From positions 367,258-421,617 of the forward strand of contig NW_014577082.1 in the NCBI RefSeq assembly GCF_000485595.1: DNA of 54,360 nucleotides, given 5' to 3'. The notes beneath the pieces are model-generated. The model made no database searches and was not told the DNA's origin. It saw nothing but the letters and a program-made list of their open reading frames with translations. Below are positions 11,918 through 23,339 of this stretch, in pieces; within the stretch, counting starts at the first letter, position 1, and each line of letters starts with the position of its first letter. The stretch is from Priapulus caudatus (Eukaryota > Priapulida > Priapulimorpha > Priapulimorphida > Priapulidae). The translations under genes and the position numbers were made by a program.

Positions 11918-12579
11918 CTACTAGTAGTAGTAGTAGTAGGCCTATACTACCACTACCAGTATTAGTAGTAGTATAGTACCAAGTACTACTACTACTGAGT
12001 ACTAGGCCCTATCAGACAGTAGCCGTAGGCCTATCACTCATTCACTGTTACTGTATCACTGTGACTATCACTATGGTTCAAGGAATGAATAGAGAACATG
12101 GGTCCCATTGAGACCTATGTCATTGCCACTGAAAAGGCTTACAAACACAGCTACAATGAGTTCGACGTCTATATAAATAATTAAAAATGTAATTCAATTG
12201 TAACAAATGCTTACAAAGACAAGTGTAGAAATTGGTCCTTGCTAATCATAAATCGACAGAAACGATGGAAATCCATGCACAGCCATGCTGACAATCGGAA
12301 AACCCATTCGACTCTTCCCGTCATGCCTAGAAAACAGTTCTGCGCTATTCTCTGAATCTATTCTCTGAATGGTCCGAGGGTACCCGAATGCCATGCTGAG
12401 ACAACACTGATTTTCATTGGATAGCAAGGAAATTACGTCATGTGTGTAGTAATGTATAATATATAGAGGGCGACACCTTATTACTTTCTCAATGTTTTTA
12501 TTTGCTCCGCTAATACTAATATTCGATATTATCTCGTTTCTATGTAAAACTGAAAGCTGGGAAACTGACAGCGATTAAC
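11226..12579. other. Intergenic between WDR55 and PGAP2
   Basis: Apart from the TAG microsatellite at 11819-11990 and the doubtful plus-strand frame near 11390-11580, no gene was seen. The last few hundred bases should include the PGAP2 promoter, but no TATA box or other core element could be assigned. Confidence 0.5.
11819..11990. repeat. TAG/CTA microsatellite with palindromic switches
   Basis: TAG repeats switch twice to ACTACTAGTAGT blocks (near 11837 and 11916), then degrade into CTACCACTACC and ACTACTACT. The strand switches make it partly self-complementary. Confidence 0.95.
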
Positions 12580-15500
12580 ATGACTGAACAGCCACAAACA
12601 ATACGTTCGGGCACGATTGCGAATCACATCAAAATGCTCGATGGATCTCGACCTGGTGTTATGGTCGGGATGAATTTCAGGACCCTGGTTCTGAGAACTG
12701 TTTCTTTACCATTGTCGTCATTGTTATTCTGCTTTCTATATTCAATGATATTTCAGTATAAGGATGTCGTAGACGTCGAGTCATGCAAAGGTGTAAGTAT
12801 GAGTTGCCTGATTGTAATTAAACAACGTGTACTTTAGTCTTACGTTATACCCACTTACGCTCATAGGGTCTATGTCCCCCTAGATACAGTAATGTAACCC
12901 AAACCCAAGAGGATAGGGTTACAAAGCCTCCCTATCCTTTTGTGCGGAGGAATGCCCGAGTGAATCACTCGGGCCGGTTTGCTGGTGCGTTTTCAGAGAC
13001 TAGAACTTCCAAACTGGGTTTATTCTCAACACGAACCTTTCTCCGCTATCTGGAAACTTACTATATATCGCAATACTCTGTATTAAACTAATATAACCTG
13101 TTACAAAAATTCGAAGTGACGAGCGGCGAATATACTGAGCGCCATTTCTGTTGACCTGTGACGTACNNNNNNNNNNCAAAGGTGTAAGTATGAGTTGCCT
13201 GATTGTAATTAAACAACGTGTACTTTAGTCTTACGTTATACCCACTTACGCTCATAGGGTCTATGTCCCCCAGGCCCCAGGATACTGCCGAGTGCCGGAA
13301 CGTACCCTGGTCAGTGGTATTGAGTGGTAACTATCTGATATGGTTAGGGAGTAGGCGTAGGCGACTCCCTAGTCTCGTTAGTAGAGTAGGCGAGGTACGG
13401 TCCGGCATATTAGATAGTACCAGGGACCGTACCCAGGGTACGTTCCGGCAGTACCTTGGGGGACATATACCCTCTCAGCCCCACTTACGCCTTACGTTTA
13501 GGTTCAGGTGAATACAGTAAACACCCGCATAAAAGAACCCGTGATTTTCTGTTTCAGGATGAAGAGGTTCTTATATATATGTAGATACAATAATAGTAAT
13601 GTAACCCAAACCCAGGAGGATAGGGTTACAAAGCGTCCGTATGGTTTTGTGCGAAGGAATGCCTGAGTGAATCACTCAGGGCGGTTTGCTGGTGCGTTTT
13701 CAGAGACTAGAACTTCCAAACTGGGTTTATTCTAAACACGAACCTTTCTCCGCTATCCGGGAACTTACTATGTATCGCAATACTCTGTATTAAAATAATA
13801 TAACCTGTTACAAAAATTCGAAGTGACGAGCGGCGGATATTTCGAGCGCCATTTCTGTTGACCTGTGACGTACGCATTTCCAATGCGCATAGCGATCGGC
13901 AAACGCAGCGCCCTCTGATTGGTCGATGAATCCGCTCTTCAAACCGAAGTACGTCACAGGTCAACAGAAATGGCGCTAAGTATATTCGCCGCTCGTCACT
14001 TCGAATTTTTGTAACAGGTTATATTAGTTTAATACAGAGTATTGCGATACATAGTAAGTTCCCGGATAGCGGAGAAAGGTTCGTGTTTAGAATAAACCCA
14101 GTTTGGAAGTTCTAGTCTCTGAAAACGCATCAGCAAACAGCCCTGAGTGATTCACTTAGGTGTTCCTCCGCACAAAACCATACGACGCTTTGTAACCCTA
14201 TCCTCCTGGGTTTGGGTTACATTATTGTATCTAATATATATGGTACATAGTGAGAAATCAGCCTGAAGAGGTTCTTAATTTTTTTTGGAGGGGGGGGGAT
14301 AATGTGTACATTATCTAGGTAAAATTGGCTTTAATTAGTGAATAATTGACACTAATTAATTAACCAACTACTTAATATTAGAAATTATATGTCTGTTTAA
14401 ATTCATTTGGGTTAATTTATTTTTCACCTTTAATTTACTTATCATATTAAACACAATGAAAGGTCAAATGCTGTGAAAATTGATGTGACTAATAGTAGAC
14501 AGTTTCCAATGGTGTAGCACACATACTTGGATTGCCTCAGTTTGCTCTAATTTTCGGTATTTTTTTATATAAGAACCTGTTTAATTTATCAGACTGAAGA
14601 GGTTCTTATATAATAGGTACTTTATTGGTCCAAATTCAGCCTGGAGGCTCTTAAAATCACGGGTTCTTTTATGCGAGTGTTTACTGTATTGCCTCTTTCT
14701 TGTTTGATGAAGCCATCTTCAAAGATTCCTTTAAGTTTAGCTTCTTTGTTTCTGTCATTCCGTATTGGAATTGTCTCCCTTCCTCTTTAGTTAATTGCAA
14801 ATTTGAGGCATTTTCTACTGTGATCCGCAGTGTTGATCTGTCAATTTGTTAAACCTTATCTCCTTCCGTCTTCGATATAGCCCTTTGGACTTTGAAGAGA
14901 AGGTTATTCTCATATCTACATATAAATTATAATATCATGTAATGCATTTCTGGTGAAGACCGACGTGTTCACGACTGTCCCTCACTGCCACCAAGTCTAG
15001 TATGCCACCTGAGGCAGAGTAAAGTCTAAACATTACAACTAATACTCTTCGTATGCATGATGGCTTATGTTTAGTTTAATTGTGCAGGCTAACTTGAGAC
15101 AGCTTTGTATACTAGAGAGACAGCTACTACAGATACGTAAACCTGTAGAGTCAAGAGTTACAATGGTAAAAACGTAACCCTGTCTCGATCTACAGGATTA
15201 CATATATTTCTATCTAATGTTACATAGTGTAATATATGTTACCATTTTATTTTCTAGAAAACCATGCAGCTAACAGAGCAGGATAATCAAATTATTTAGA
15301 AATATTCATACTATGATTTGCAATTGTGATTTAATTTCACCATGGTCTCATTGCGAAAATGGGCATCATTGCTTCATTGCCTCTAAAATCGTCCGTTGAT
15401 CGAGTAGTTGTCACTGGCTCATCTCTGACATGCATGTTGTGCTGCAACACCCTGTGGTGCACTAGAGTTTATCTGTATGGACTCGTGCCCATATAGCTCT

Positions 15501-17218
15501 AATGTAGAGGTGCAACCCTTCAGTATGCTGTTTAGTTCGTCTCGTTAGAAGGATGTCATACTCTGTTTCATTTGCACTTAGGTCCACAACTTCATTCCAT
15601 CCATTAGTGCTGTTACAAGCGCTAAGCCCGGTGCTTACACATGGAAGATCTCCATCGCTCTTCACGTTGGACCCAGGCTGATGATCTGCTCAGCATACTA
15701 TAACTTCTTTCTCCACCGTCTTAAGAATATACCACAGCACTGGAGGTAAGCAACCTGGGACGTGGGGTTACGGGGTGAGTAAACTCAAACATATGGAGTG
15801 GAGAATAGTTAGCGAAGCAGTGCAATGTAGAGAACCCATTCTGTTTGAATTTTCCGGATCTAAATTCAGTGTTCAACCTGACATTTGCAATCTATAAAGG
15901 ATTTAATATTTGTGAATGAAAGAATAAATTTACAAGTCTTTGGTGCAGGCTGCAGATGATGCATTAATTTAAATAGATTTAAATAGATTGCAGGGAACCA
16001 CTGCTTGTTCACATTTATAGATCAGTTGTAATCTGCTACTTGGATGCCTACGTGGATATACTTTTTTGCCTGCATATGGGAGTGTAAAATATTCTGTAGA
16101 CTGAACTGTTGGTTGAAGATTGTGTATTGTGTGGCTAACACTACTAATTCCACTAATACTGGTTATTGTATGTAATTTTTAAACCTGAAAAATCTTTCTG
16201 CATACTTTTCAGGGATAACTATTTGCTGGCTGTGTCTGTAACATACTGGTTAAATATTATAGAAAACTTGAGTCTAGTTGGCGTCACATACATCACGAAC
16301 TTGGACAATTATCGTAAGGCATTGTAAATGGTTTTTACAGTCATTTTCGTTGTGCATGTGTGCAAGTGATATGAATTGTCTTTGTGTTATCACCTATTGA
16401 CAATATTGATATTGCAACACTAATATACTAATTCAGAAATACTAACATTGACATTAAAATAATGAATACGTATGCATGCATATTTATCAGTTCATGTACA
16501 TATCGAGTCGTGCAGACCAGGGCGGGGGTTTTTGTAGTTCCCTGCTAATTTTATTTCAAAGTAGTTAAAATGTATTGCTCAGAAACTTGTGATTTTAATA
16601 TCGTTCGTAATCGTTGGGGTGGGGTCAGTCTGTTGGCTCGAAAGTATCTCACTTTTCTCTCTCTTGCAGCTGTACATGAGAAGCTGTTCATCACATTCAT
16701 GGGTACCTCCACTGCCTACATGGTCTTCACCGTACTTCTCCTCAAGTATTCCAACACTGTTGCGCCGTGGATGTCGACTGTAAGTGCTATCCCCAGAGCA
16801 CATCACTGTAGATGTGTTTCGAAGTTCTCTCACGTATTTCAGTACAATGCTGCCGTTAAACGTTCTGGTAAATATGATTCTGTGTGGAGTGTATGCGTAT
16901 GCGACTGTTTAAACATTGACATAGTGTTAGTGTTGCAGATTTATTGTGACATGATGTAATATCTCCTCCGTGCATTATTGATCATTGTCTAAAATATGCA
17001 AGTCAGGTTGTTTTTAGAATGGCGTGTGTTTTTTTTCACATGTTGTTTAATAGAATTTCGCATAGTAATTTTGAATGTTAATGTAAAATATTTTTTTTTT
17101 TAATTTCAGGACCTGTGGTCTTACAGAGTAAAGATCATCTGTCTTCTATTGATTCTGATCTTCAGTGCCGGAATGGGGATTTTCTTTTACTATCACCGAA
17201 TGTACTGCCAACCTAAAG
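12580..17218 (+). CDS. PGAP2: Post-GPI attachment to proteins 2, first five coding exons
   Basis: Exons: 12580-12792, 15582-15745, 16213-16313, 16670-16779, 17110-17218, all with GT-AG borders and matching phases (697 bases, 232 codons plus one base). The product is a multipass membrane protein of the FRAG1/DRAM/Sfk1 type. Exon 1 has a hydrophobic segment with LLFCFLYSMIF; exon 2 reads TWKISIALHVGPRLM; exon 3 has WLNIIENLSL; exon 4 has VHEKLFITFMGTS; exon 5 has FSAGMGIFFYYHRMYC, matching the family order. PGAP2 acts in the Golgi in fatty-acid remodelling of GPI anchors. Compared with about 254 residues in human, only the final 20-40 residues are missing; no convincing last exon was found downstream. 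A copy of the exon 1 donor region recurs after the gap at 13167. Confidence 0.9.
12786..12880. repeat. 95-bp exact direct repeat, first copy
   Basis: Begins in the last seven bases of PGAP2 exon 1, includes its splice donor, and ends in TCTATGTCCCCC. The identical 95 bases occur at 13177-13271, directly after the 10-N gap. Confidence 0.97.
12881..13166. mobile_element. Half of foldback element B, cut off by a gap
   Basis: TAGATACAGTAATGTAACCC through TTGACCTGTGACGTAC matches the left arm of the full element at 13582-14233 with few differences. It stops exactly where the arm of the full element ends and its spacer begins, next to ten Ns. Confidence 0.9.
13167..13176. other. Assembly gap (10 N)
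   Basis: Ten Ns. The left flank ends at the centre of a foldback element, and the right flank repeats 95 bases already seen at 12786-12880. Confidence 1.
13177..13271. repeat. 95-bp exact direct repeat, second copy
   Basis: Identical to 12786-12880, including a duplicate PGAP2 exon 1 donor. It is probably the other haplotype rather than a true duplication. Confidence 0.97.
13256..13485. mobile_element. Foldback MITE family A, copy 2
   Basis: The most complete copy. Left end GGGTCTATGTCCCCCAGG, right end CTTGGGGGACATATACCC, with inner inverted blocks CCGGAACGTACCCTGG and CCAGGGTACGTTCCGG. The centre holds a single GGTTAGGGAG where copy 1 has an expanded TTAGGG array. About 225 bases, no coding capacity. 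Confidence 0.9.
13513..14688. mobile_element. Mariner-like MITE (family C) interrupted by element B
   Basis: The TIRs are CAGTAAACACCCGCATAAAA at 13515 and AAAATCACGGG...GTGTTTACTG ending at 14686. TA dinucleotides flank both ends, as expected for Tc1/mariner-type insertion. The interior contains several GAAGAGGTTCTTA and TAAGAACC words in both orientations. Element B (13582-14233) is inserted inside. No transposase is present. Confidence 0.85.
13582..14233. mobile_element. 652-bp foldback element B with 9-bp target duplication
   Basis: The termini are TAGATACAATAATAGTAATG and ATTATTGTATCTA. The arms are about 285 bases each and highly similar; the spacer is about 13874-13945. ATATATATG is present on both flanks (13573-13581 and 14234-14242), a nine-base duplication. 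Long TIRs with 9-bp duplications are characteristic of Mutator-like elements, so a MULE-derived foldback is the best guess. An antisense frame at 13707-13964 is a by-product. Confidence 0.9.
14689..15581. other. PGAP2 intron 1, remainder
   Basis: AT-rich intron sequence between the mariner-like MITE and PGAP2 exon 2. No repeat or gene recognised. Confidence 0.6.
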
Positions 17219-17300
17219 GTACATATCTATGTGTGTGTGTGTGTGCGTGCGTGCCTGCATGCGTGCGTGCGTACATACGTATGAAGTTTAATGCACATAA
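17219..17300. repeat. GT/GC microsatellite in or after PGAP2 intron 5
   Basis: Alternating TG followed by CGTG and CATG units begins nine bases past the exon 5 donor. Confidence 0.85.
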
Positions 17301-17406
17301 CAGTATTGTACCTTACTGAACCCTACGTAAAAAAAAATTATCGGTTGCAACACATCATTCAGGGTCGCCAACCATCGATTTCCGCACTCCGCAGCGGCAA
17401 GGTTAT

Positions 17407-17829
17407 AGCTGCGTTCACACGTATACACGGCCTAGCTGGTACCGTACTTAGTTGGTGCTAAGTTCGGCTAAAATGCGTTCACACGAGATACACGAGATTC
17501 GAGGCTTAGCTAGCTAGGTATAATATAGACTGGTACCCGGTCGACAGTTCCACACGCTACACTAACGTCGTGCAGCGAACGGGTAGCAGTCTAGGTTAGC
17601 GCGCTACAGTTTCGCAATTCGAATGCGTTCACACGACAAAAAATACGCGGCCAGCGTGGTGGCGAATATACGCGGCTTAGTTGTCGCGGAATGTGATTCC
17701 GCGCTAAGCAAGCCGGAGCAATCGCGGCTAAGCAAGCCGCGGCTAAGCAAGCCGCGGCTAAGCAAGCCGCGTATATTTTAGCGTGTGAACGCTTAAATAC
17801 GGAACTAAAATCTACGTGTGAACGCAGCT
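17407..17829. mobile_element. Foldback MITE with GCGTTCACACG termini
   Basis: AGCTGCGTTCACACGTA at the left and TACGTGTGAACGCAGCT at the right form TIRs. TAT flanks both sides, compatible with a 3-bp duplication. Inside is a 15-base tandem repeat, GCGGCTAAGCAAGCC, in three to four copies (about 17720-17770), and further GCGTTCACACGA words. Confidence 0.85.
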
Positions 17830-18169
17830 TATATTCCTCATTTCAGTTGCACTGTATAAAATTTGCACTGATTGTTCGCATTGTTTGCTTGGACACATTG
17901 TTTTTTTCAGCCAGTGCCTGGCACTAGCCACGCGCTAGTGCAGTAGAGATGCAGCAAGTTTATTAATAGCCGTCACTGCACGAGTCGTTTCTTGGAAATG
18001 CACGCTCTGCCATTACCTTAGTTTTGCACCCCCCCTACCATCGCTCAGTGTTATAATGTGTTTCTATGCATTTTGTATTTGGCATGTCTACGGTAAATGG
18101 AACAGCCTAGTCAGACAGGCGCTGTCTGCAAGGTGTCGCGTAGTTTGTCTGCTAATCAGATTAACACGT

Positions 18170-18640
18170 GGTGAGAATGGCGTCCAATTGCCATTGCCAT
18201 CCAAAAAAACTGACTTTTACAGAAATTCAGGAACGAATATACACAGATGTGGCCTGTACTTGTGAAGTCAAAACTCAGTGTTACTCATGGCTATTGCATG
18301 GTATGCAAGACAGACTTTCAAGTGGGGCACGGAGGAAGGAGTGACTGCCAGAGGCATATAGTCTCTCAACAGCATAAGTGCTATGCGGGTGCAGTGGAAT
18401 CTACACCCAATATATCAAGCTTCTTTGCAGCAGATAGAGAATTGTCTGTCTTGACGCAGAAGTGAGACTTACGGATTATTTAATTGAACACAATGTGCCT
18501 TTGAGGGCAGCAGACCATGCAAATGAACTCTTCAAGAAAATGTTTCCAGACTCACAAATAGTCAAAAAGTATGGTTGCAAACATACAAAAACACGTGAAA
18601 TTGTGAGAAATTGCAATTCTTACCTGTGTTTTAATACATG
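18170..18640 (+). pseudogene. Truncated hAT-type transposase, BED zinc finger part
   Basis: One frame (to 18465) has YCMVCKTDF, then HGGRSDCQRHIVSQQHK, a C2H2 BED-type finger, followed by ISSFF. A second frame (from about 18440) continues with LTDYLIEHNVPL...MFPDSQIVKKYGCKHTKT. This order (finger, SSFF, TDYLIEHN, MFPDSxIxKK) is typical of hAT-family transposases and hAT-derived ZBED-like proteins. A frameshift near 18450 and the absence of the catalytic region and hATC dimerisation domain make it a dead fragment. It lies downstream of the last PGAP2 exon found, so it could sit inside that gene's final intron. Confidence 0.8.
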
Positions 18641-18954
18641 TATTATTACTATAGTAACCTAACTGTATACGCTCTCTGAAAAGTCATGAAAAGTGTTTTG
18701 AATCCTAACTTGTAGGGTTGTTTAGGGTTGAGATAGTGTCATCAGACATGAGAATATGGCCCACAGTATGCCTCAGATTGCAGGAAAATGGCTTAAATAT
18801 TTCAAAATACCCAGACCCCCCTAGCACTGCCATGCCTACGGCACGCGGGCCTGCCTGCGGCAGCCAAGGTTAATTTCGCCCCCCCCCCCGTCCATCAATT
18901 TTATTCTGCATTTGGAGTTCACATGGTTGGAGACCCTGGTGCTGGCGTGCGTGC

Positions 18955-19100
18955 TCATGCGTGCGTGTGTGTGAGAGAGAGAGAGAGGCTGTGCCGTGTG
19001 TGTGAGAGAGAGAGAGAGAAGAGCTGTGGCGTGTGTGTGAGAGAGAGAGAGAAGACGCTGTGCGTCGTGTGTGAAGATTGAGAGAGGAGAGAAGCCGAGA
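18955..19100. repeat. GTGTGTGAGAGAGA compound microsatellite
   Basis: Three to four irregular copies of a higher-order unit of about 50 bases: GTGTGTGTGAGAGAGAGAGAG followed by a short CTGTG-containing spacer. Confidence 0.9.
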
Positions 19101-22100
19101 GAGGACGGATAGAAAGGATAGACGGCAGCAGTGCTATACCGTTATATTTTCGGCAATCAGCCAGTAACGGCAATCACCTGTGTGAGTGGAATGTCCGGAT
19201 GCGTAGCCTGGAGACTAGAGCGACCGGTTCCGGACGCTGGTAGCCACTGCGATTAATTACCTAAATTAGCCATATTAATCTTTATTCTTCAGGTGTTATA
19301 TTTTGGTGCTGCATACACTATGACACTATTTGATGTTCATACGTGTGTTTCTAATATGTGTTTTTATTTGGTTTCAGTTAGCTCACAGATACAAACAGTA
19401 TCAACGAAATAGAAGAACAGTTCACAAATCCTTTGTACACAGAGACGAACAAATCGCTTATTTTATTAATCAAATGTGAGTTGTGTCAGTAATCATTTGC
19501 TAAGAATGGATATTTAATGTATTAGAGACAGAGTACTCGTTCCATGTCGTATGGCTTTATGTCACTTGACCACTTATAACACCCCGGTGCTTTAATCATC
19601 ACTCATTCACCACGGTGTAATTTTATGCATCTTTTTCCTTAAACTCTTTTGCTTGGCTACAAGGTGTCACTTTACGGTATTGAATGTTCCAGAGATAATA
19701 ATATAGTACGTGAATAACGTTTTCGGCAAGTTTGCTTGCGCTTCGTTAGATACATAGTACGTACGTGAATCAATTCAGTGCAAGACGATGTGCTGTGCCT
19801 AGAAGCAGAATTAACAGTGTATAGTGTGTGTCCGTTACAGAGTTTATTAGAGTGCTTGAGTGTCTGGTCGGCGAATGTAAACTGTCAGTCTAATATGTAA
19901 TCATCAAGATTCACCAGTTTAAAATAGGCCTGTCAATCGAAATTCTCAGAGCTTTATCCAACTATTATTAATGTTTTACGATGCATGCCGGAAATTGCCA
20001 ATATGGCTTTTACTGTGAAACGTATTGAAATTTGTTCAGTAAACTACGCTATAAGGAAACAATTCTTTATGGAAAATTTTACGCATGCTCAGAAGACCGC
20101 AATTGGTTTGAAATTAGTCACACCGTAATACCTTCTAACCCTCTAGTTAGCAGAGATTGATACGCTATAGTACTGGATAAATTACAACGCAGCCAGATCC
20201 CTGCTGTGGCTGGAGATACCCTCCAAGGACTGTCCCCTACGATTCCAGGCAAAGATTCGATATCTCTGCGAGAGCCCAAGGTGAGGGCCTTGAATCCTTC
20301 AATAAATTATCTAAAAAAACACATATGCAACGTTATGTAACATGAAATGCATATGCGCAGCATAATTTTAAAATATAGTGTATATAAAACTGGTTATTAT
20401 GTATGTAAATCTCTCATGCTCTCTCTCTATATATATATATATATATTAGGTGGATGATACAGCGATATATAACTATAGTTAATGCACGATACAATATGTA
20501 TCGCAATACTTTTCAAGACAAACTACACTAGCAAACTATAGCACTAAACGGTGCTCTACCAAGATCGTGTAAAATGTTTACGTAAATACAGGAGCGTGGC
20601 GCACTTGGTGACAACTGCTATTGGACTGGCAATTTCCGCTTTCTTTCTTTGTTTTCTAACGATAAGCTATGCTTTGAATATGATATATGGGAATATTATT
20701 TAGTAGTCTGTCGCGATACGTGTTTTGATGAATAGTCAAACGTATTGTTCTTGTTAATAGTGTAACGTCGATATATTCAATAATCGTCCCACGGCCTATT
20801 AATATACACGCATGTGTAACGCTGCACACACACAGAACACAGTCACAACACCGATAGACTGACAAGAACATATTTTAAACTGCAGATGCATCCTACAGTT
20901 GTTTGTGGGAGATGCTGCAGTGAGCACTACTTGCAGAAGAGATTTGGTCAACTCCCATTTTCTCCACAACACCACATTAAACATATAAACTAGATAAAGT
21001 AGCTTGACCCTGTGGTCGCACGAGACACTGTCGACACACCCATTTCCTTGATGCCGCTCCATGCCTCTGAACAGCAAAACATGCACCATCCAACAGCCGC
21101 TCGCAACATATCTGCACACAGTGCCCATTCGCTCTGCATAAAGTAGCTAAAAAGGTTGAGTAAAACTTTAATCTTACATGGGTATCGTTACTGCTGAAGA
21201 CTTCGCCTAAGCGTGACAGCTGGTGATCTCCACAGGGCTTGGAACATCTGCTTGTTGTATGGAGGGCTAGGTGTTACCATAATCATCATTAATCCCACTC
21301 CCTCCCCCCACCGAACACCACTCAACTGTGAGTTACATCATTGCTGCTGAGTGGTATAGCCGTGACTGAGGAGAATGATTGATAGAAGTGTGTAGGAATA
21401 TTTCGATAAATAAATTACTAAATAGCTTTCATTCACAAATTAGAGTGTTGCACATTATTGGTACATTAGGGATTGTAGTGTAAAATTAATATTGGCCAAG
21501 AATATGCCAATAAAAGGCGTGCCAAGAATCATAAAGTGTAAGTTTCACACCGGTTTAAATGGTCCATATAATGTTAACAATTTCTGGCATTTATGCGATT
21601 GTGCCCAAGTTTATTTGTCAGTTTTCAAAAAGTTAACTGCAAGGACAATTTCTGAGCATCGTAATAGGTGTTTAGAAAATTCCCAGTTTTAACGCTGTCT
21701 AACGGCACCGTTTATCAATAAAGTCTAATAATGTTGAGGCGGTATGCGGCAATTGCTGAAAGCACTGATATGGTAAAGCAACTTCATATAAGGAGTACCA
21801 ATAATTATTGTAACCAAAAAGATTATGTTTAGCATTGGTCTGTTTCAGAATCGGTGTTTTGTAAATTATGTGATGAGTGCAAATCACGAGATTGTACATA
21901 ATACTGCTAGCTATATTGGCTAAATACTTGTATAGGGTTTAATGAGGAATAAACTCATAATAAGTTAAAAACATCTGATATTCTTTATTGTGTTCGTCTA
22001 AATGAACAGCATTAAGACATAGATAATTCTAAGACATTCATGTTTCTTTGGGCAGGCGAATAACCAATTAGTTGTTTTTTTCAGCATATTACCAAATTTG

Positions 22101-22195
22101 ACATCTACCAGGCCTTGATAGTTTGGACTAGGTGACTACTAGTTTTACATACCTCAAACAGTGGCAAGTGCATACTGCCGAACCTTTTACACACA
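19101..22195. other. Gene-poor stretch, nothing recognised
   Basis: AT-rich, with a short TA microsatellite at 20424-20447. Two acceptor-like sites (TTCTTCAG near 19292 and GGTTTCAG near 19379) were checked as possible last PGAP2 exons. The frames after them do not resemble the expected C-terminal membrane segment. Confidence 0.5.
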
Positions 22196-22203
22196 AGAAG
22201 AAA

Positions 22204-22508
22204 CGAGTGCCGCGGAGCGACAGCGACTCATACTAACACGTTGTAGCTGCGGTGACTCTGTAGTGAGTGGTGGGATTACTGGTAAACCCTGTAGTCCAAA
22301 TGTGTCTTCACATACACGCCGATAACAGTGGAAGGCAAACAGGGAATGGATCAGGAAGCGCTTTGCTCAAAGAATGTTCGTTGGATCGGCGTTATGAAAG
22401 TTGCCAAGAGAAAATGGCGGCGTACGTATTAAGGTCTTCAGATTAAGGTGGAGAGTTCCCATCATAGGGGGGGGGGTTTTTTTTTTTTTTTAGGGGCAGG
22501 GGGGGGGG

Positions 22509-22560
<52 letters not shown>

Positions 22561-23165
22561 GGGGGAGGGGGCGGGGGGGGTTTAGTAGCAAACACTATTT
22601 GCAAAAGCAAGAAATAGGTAAGCACTGCATCCATTTACCCTATGCATCCAGCCTAACAGGCTGAAATAGAGAGCTGCACTGTAACTTAATTAAACGCAGG
22701 CTACCAGTCCACCAGACCACATGCAGCTGGCAGTGCCACTGGGAGTGGCATACGTTACATGTAACAGCACTGACAGTACAGAATGCCATAGAAATTATAC
22801 GAATTTAAAGAGCAATAAACCTTCTAACAACCAAATTTAGCTTTTGAAATTTCACTGATTATGCGGGTCAAAAGATTAGCCGACGACACTTACTCTTCGG
22901 CATGTCAGCCGAAGCGTAGCATTTCAGATTAAGGAGGGGATGTTCGCCCCCTTCTGTTACACTCTTGACCTTTGACCTTTTTGACCCCCAGCCTTTGACA
23001 TCCCAACATCGTTTCGGATTACCCCCCCCCCCCCCCCCCACGTCCCGACTGTTCGAAATCCGTCACGTCGAGCACGTTTAGATTTGTCCTCAAGCTGTTG
23101 ACGGACGCTCGCACGCGGACGATCATGACCGTCATCAAACGCCATAACGCTCATAATAAAATGAC
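22204..23165 (+). mobile_element. Interspersed family G, copy 1
   Basis: The left end reads GAGTGCCGCGGAGCGACAG and shares GTGGTGGGATT and TTCGTTGGATCGG words with copy 2 (41111). The right part has CCGACGACACTTACTCTTCG, TTGACCTTTGACCTTTT, CACGTCCCGACTG and GACGGACGCTCGCACG, shared with copies 2 and 3. The copy is degenerate and has a G-run inside (22450-22580). No coding capacity is evident; it may be a SINE- or LINE-3'-end-like unit. Confidence 0.75.
22450..22580. repeat. Poly-G tract
   Basis: About 90 nearly uninterrupted Gs after a GGGGTTTT run. A proline-rich minus-strand frame across it is meaningless. The exact length is likely unreliable. Confidence 0.95.
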
Positions 23166-23339
23166 ATGAAATATATACAAATATTCTCATAAATATTCGG
23201 CTCAAGTGCAATTACTTGCAGCATTGAACTCGCAAAAAATTAAAGATCAAAGTTATTTGATGATAAATAAGAAACAAATAACTTTGATTAATAATGTAAT
23301 AAAGGTGTGCCTAACGAATATGAATTTCATAACATTCAT

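Noticed and set aside
13707-13964. 85-residue minus-strand frame
   Set aside because: Lies across the arm and spacer of a foldback element; no independent support.
19292-19490. Candidate last PGAP2 exon after TTCTTCAG or GGTTTCAG
   Set aside because: Translations lack the conserved final membrane segment and hit an early stop or a charged, non-membrane sequence.
22443-22634. Proline-rich minus-strand frame
   Set aside because: Product of a poly-G run of uncertain length.
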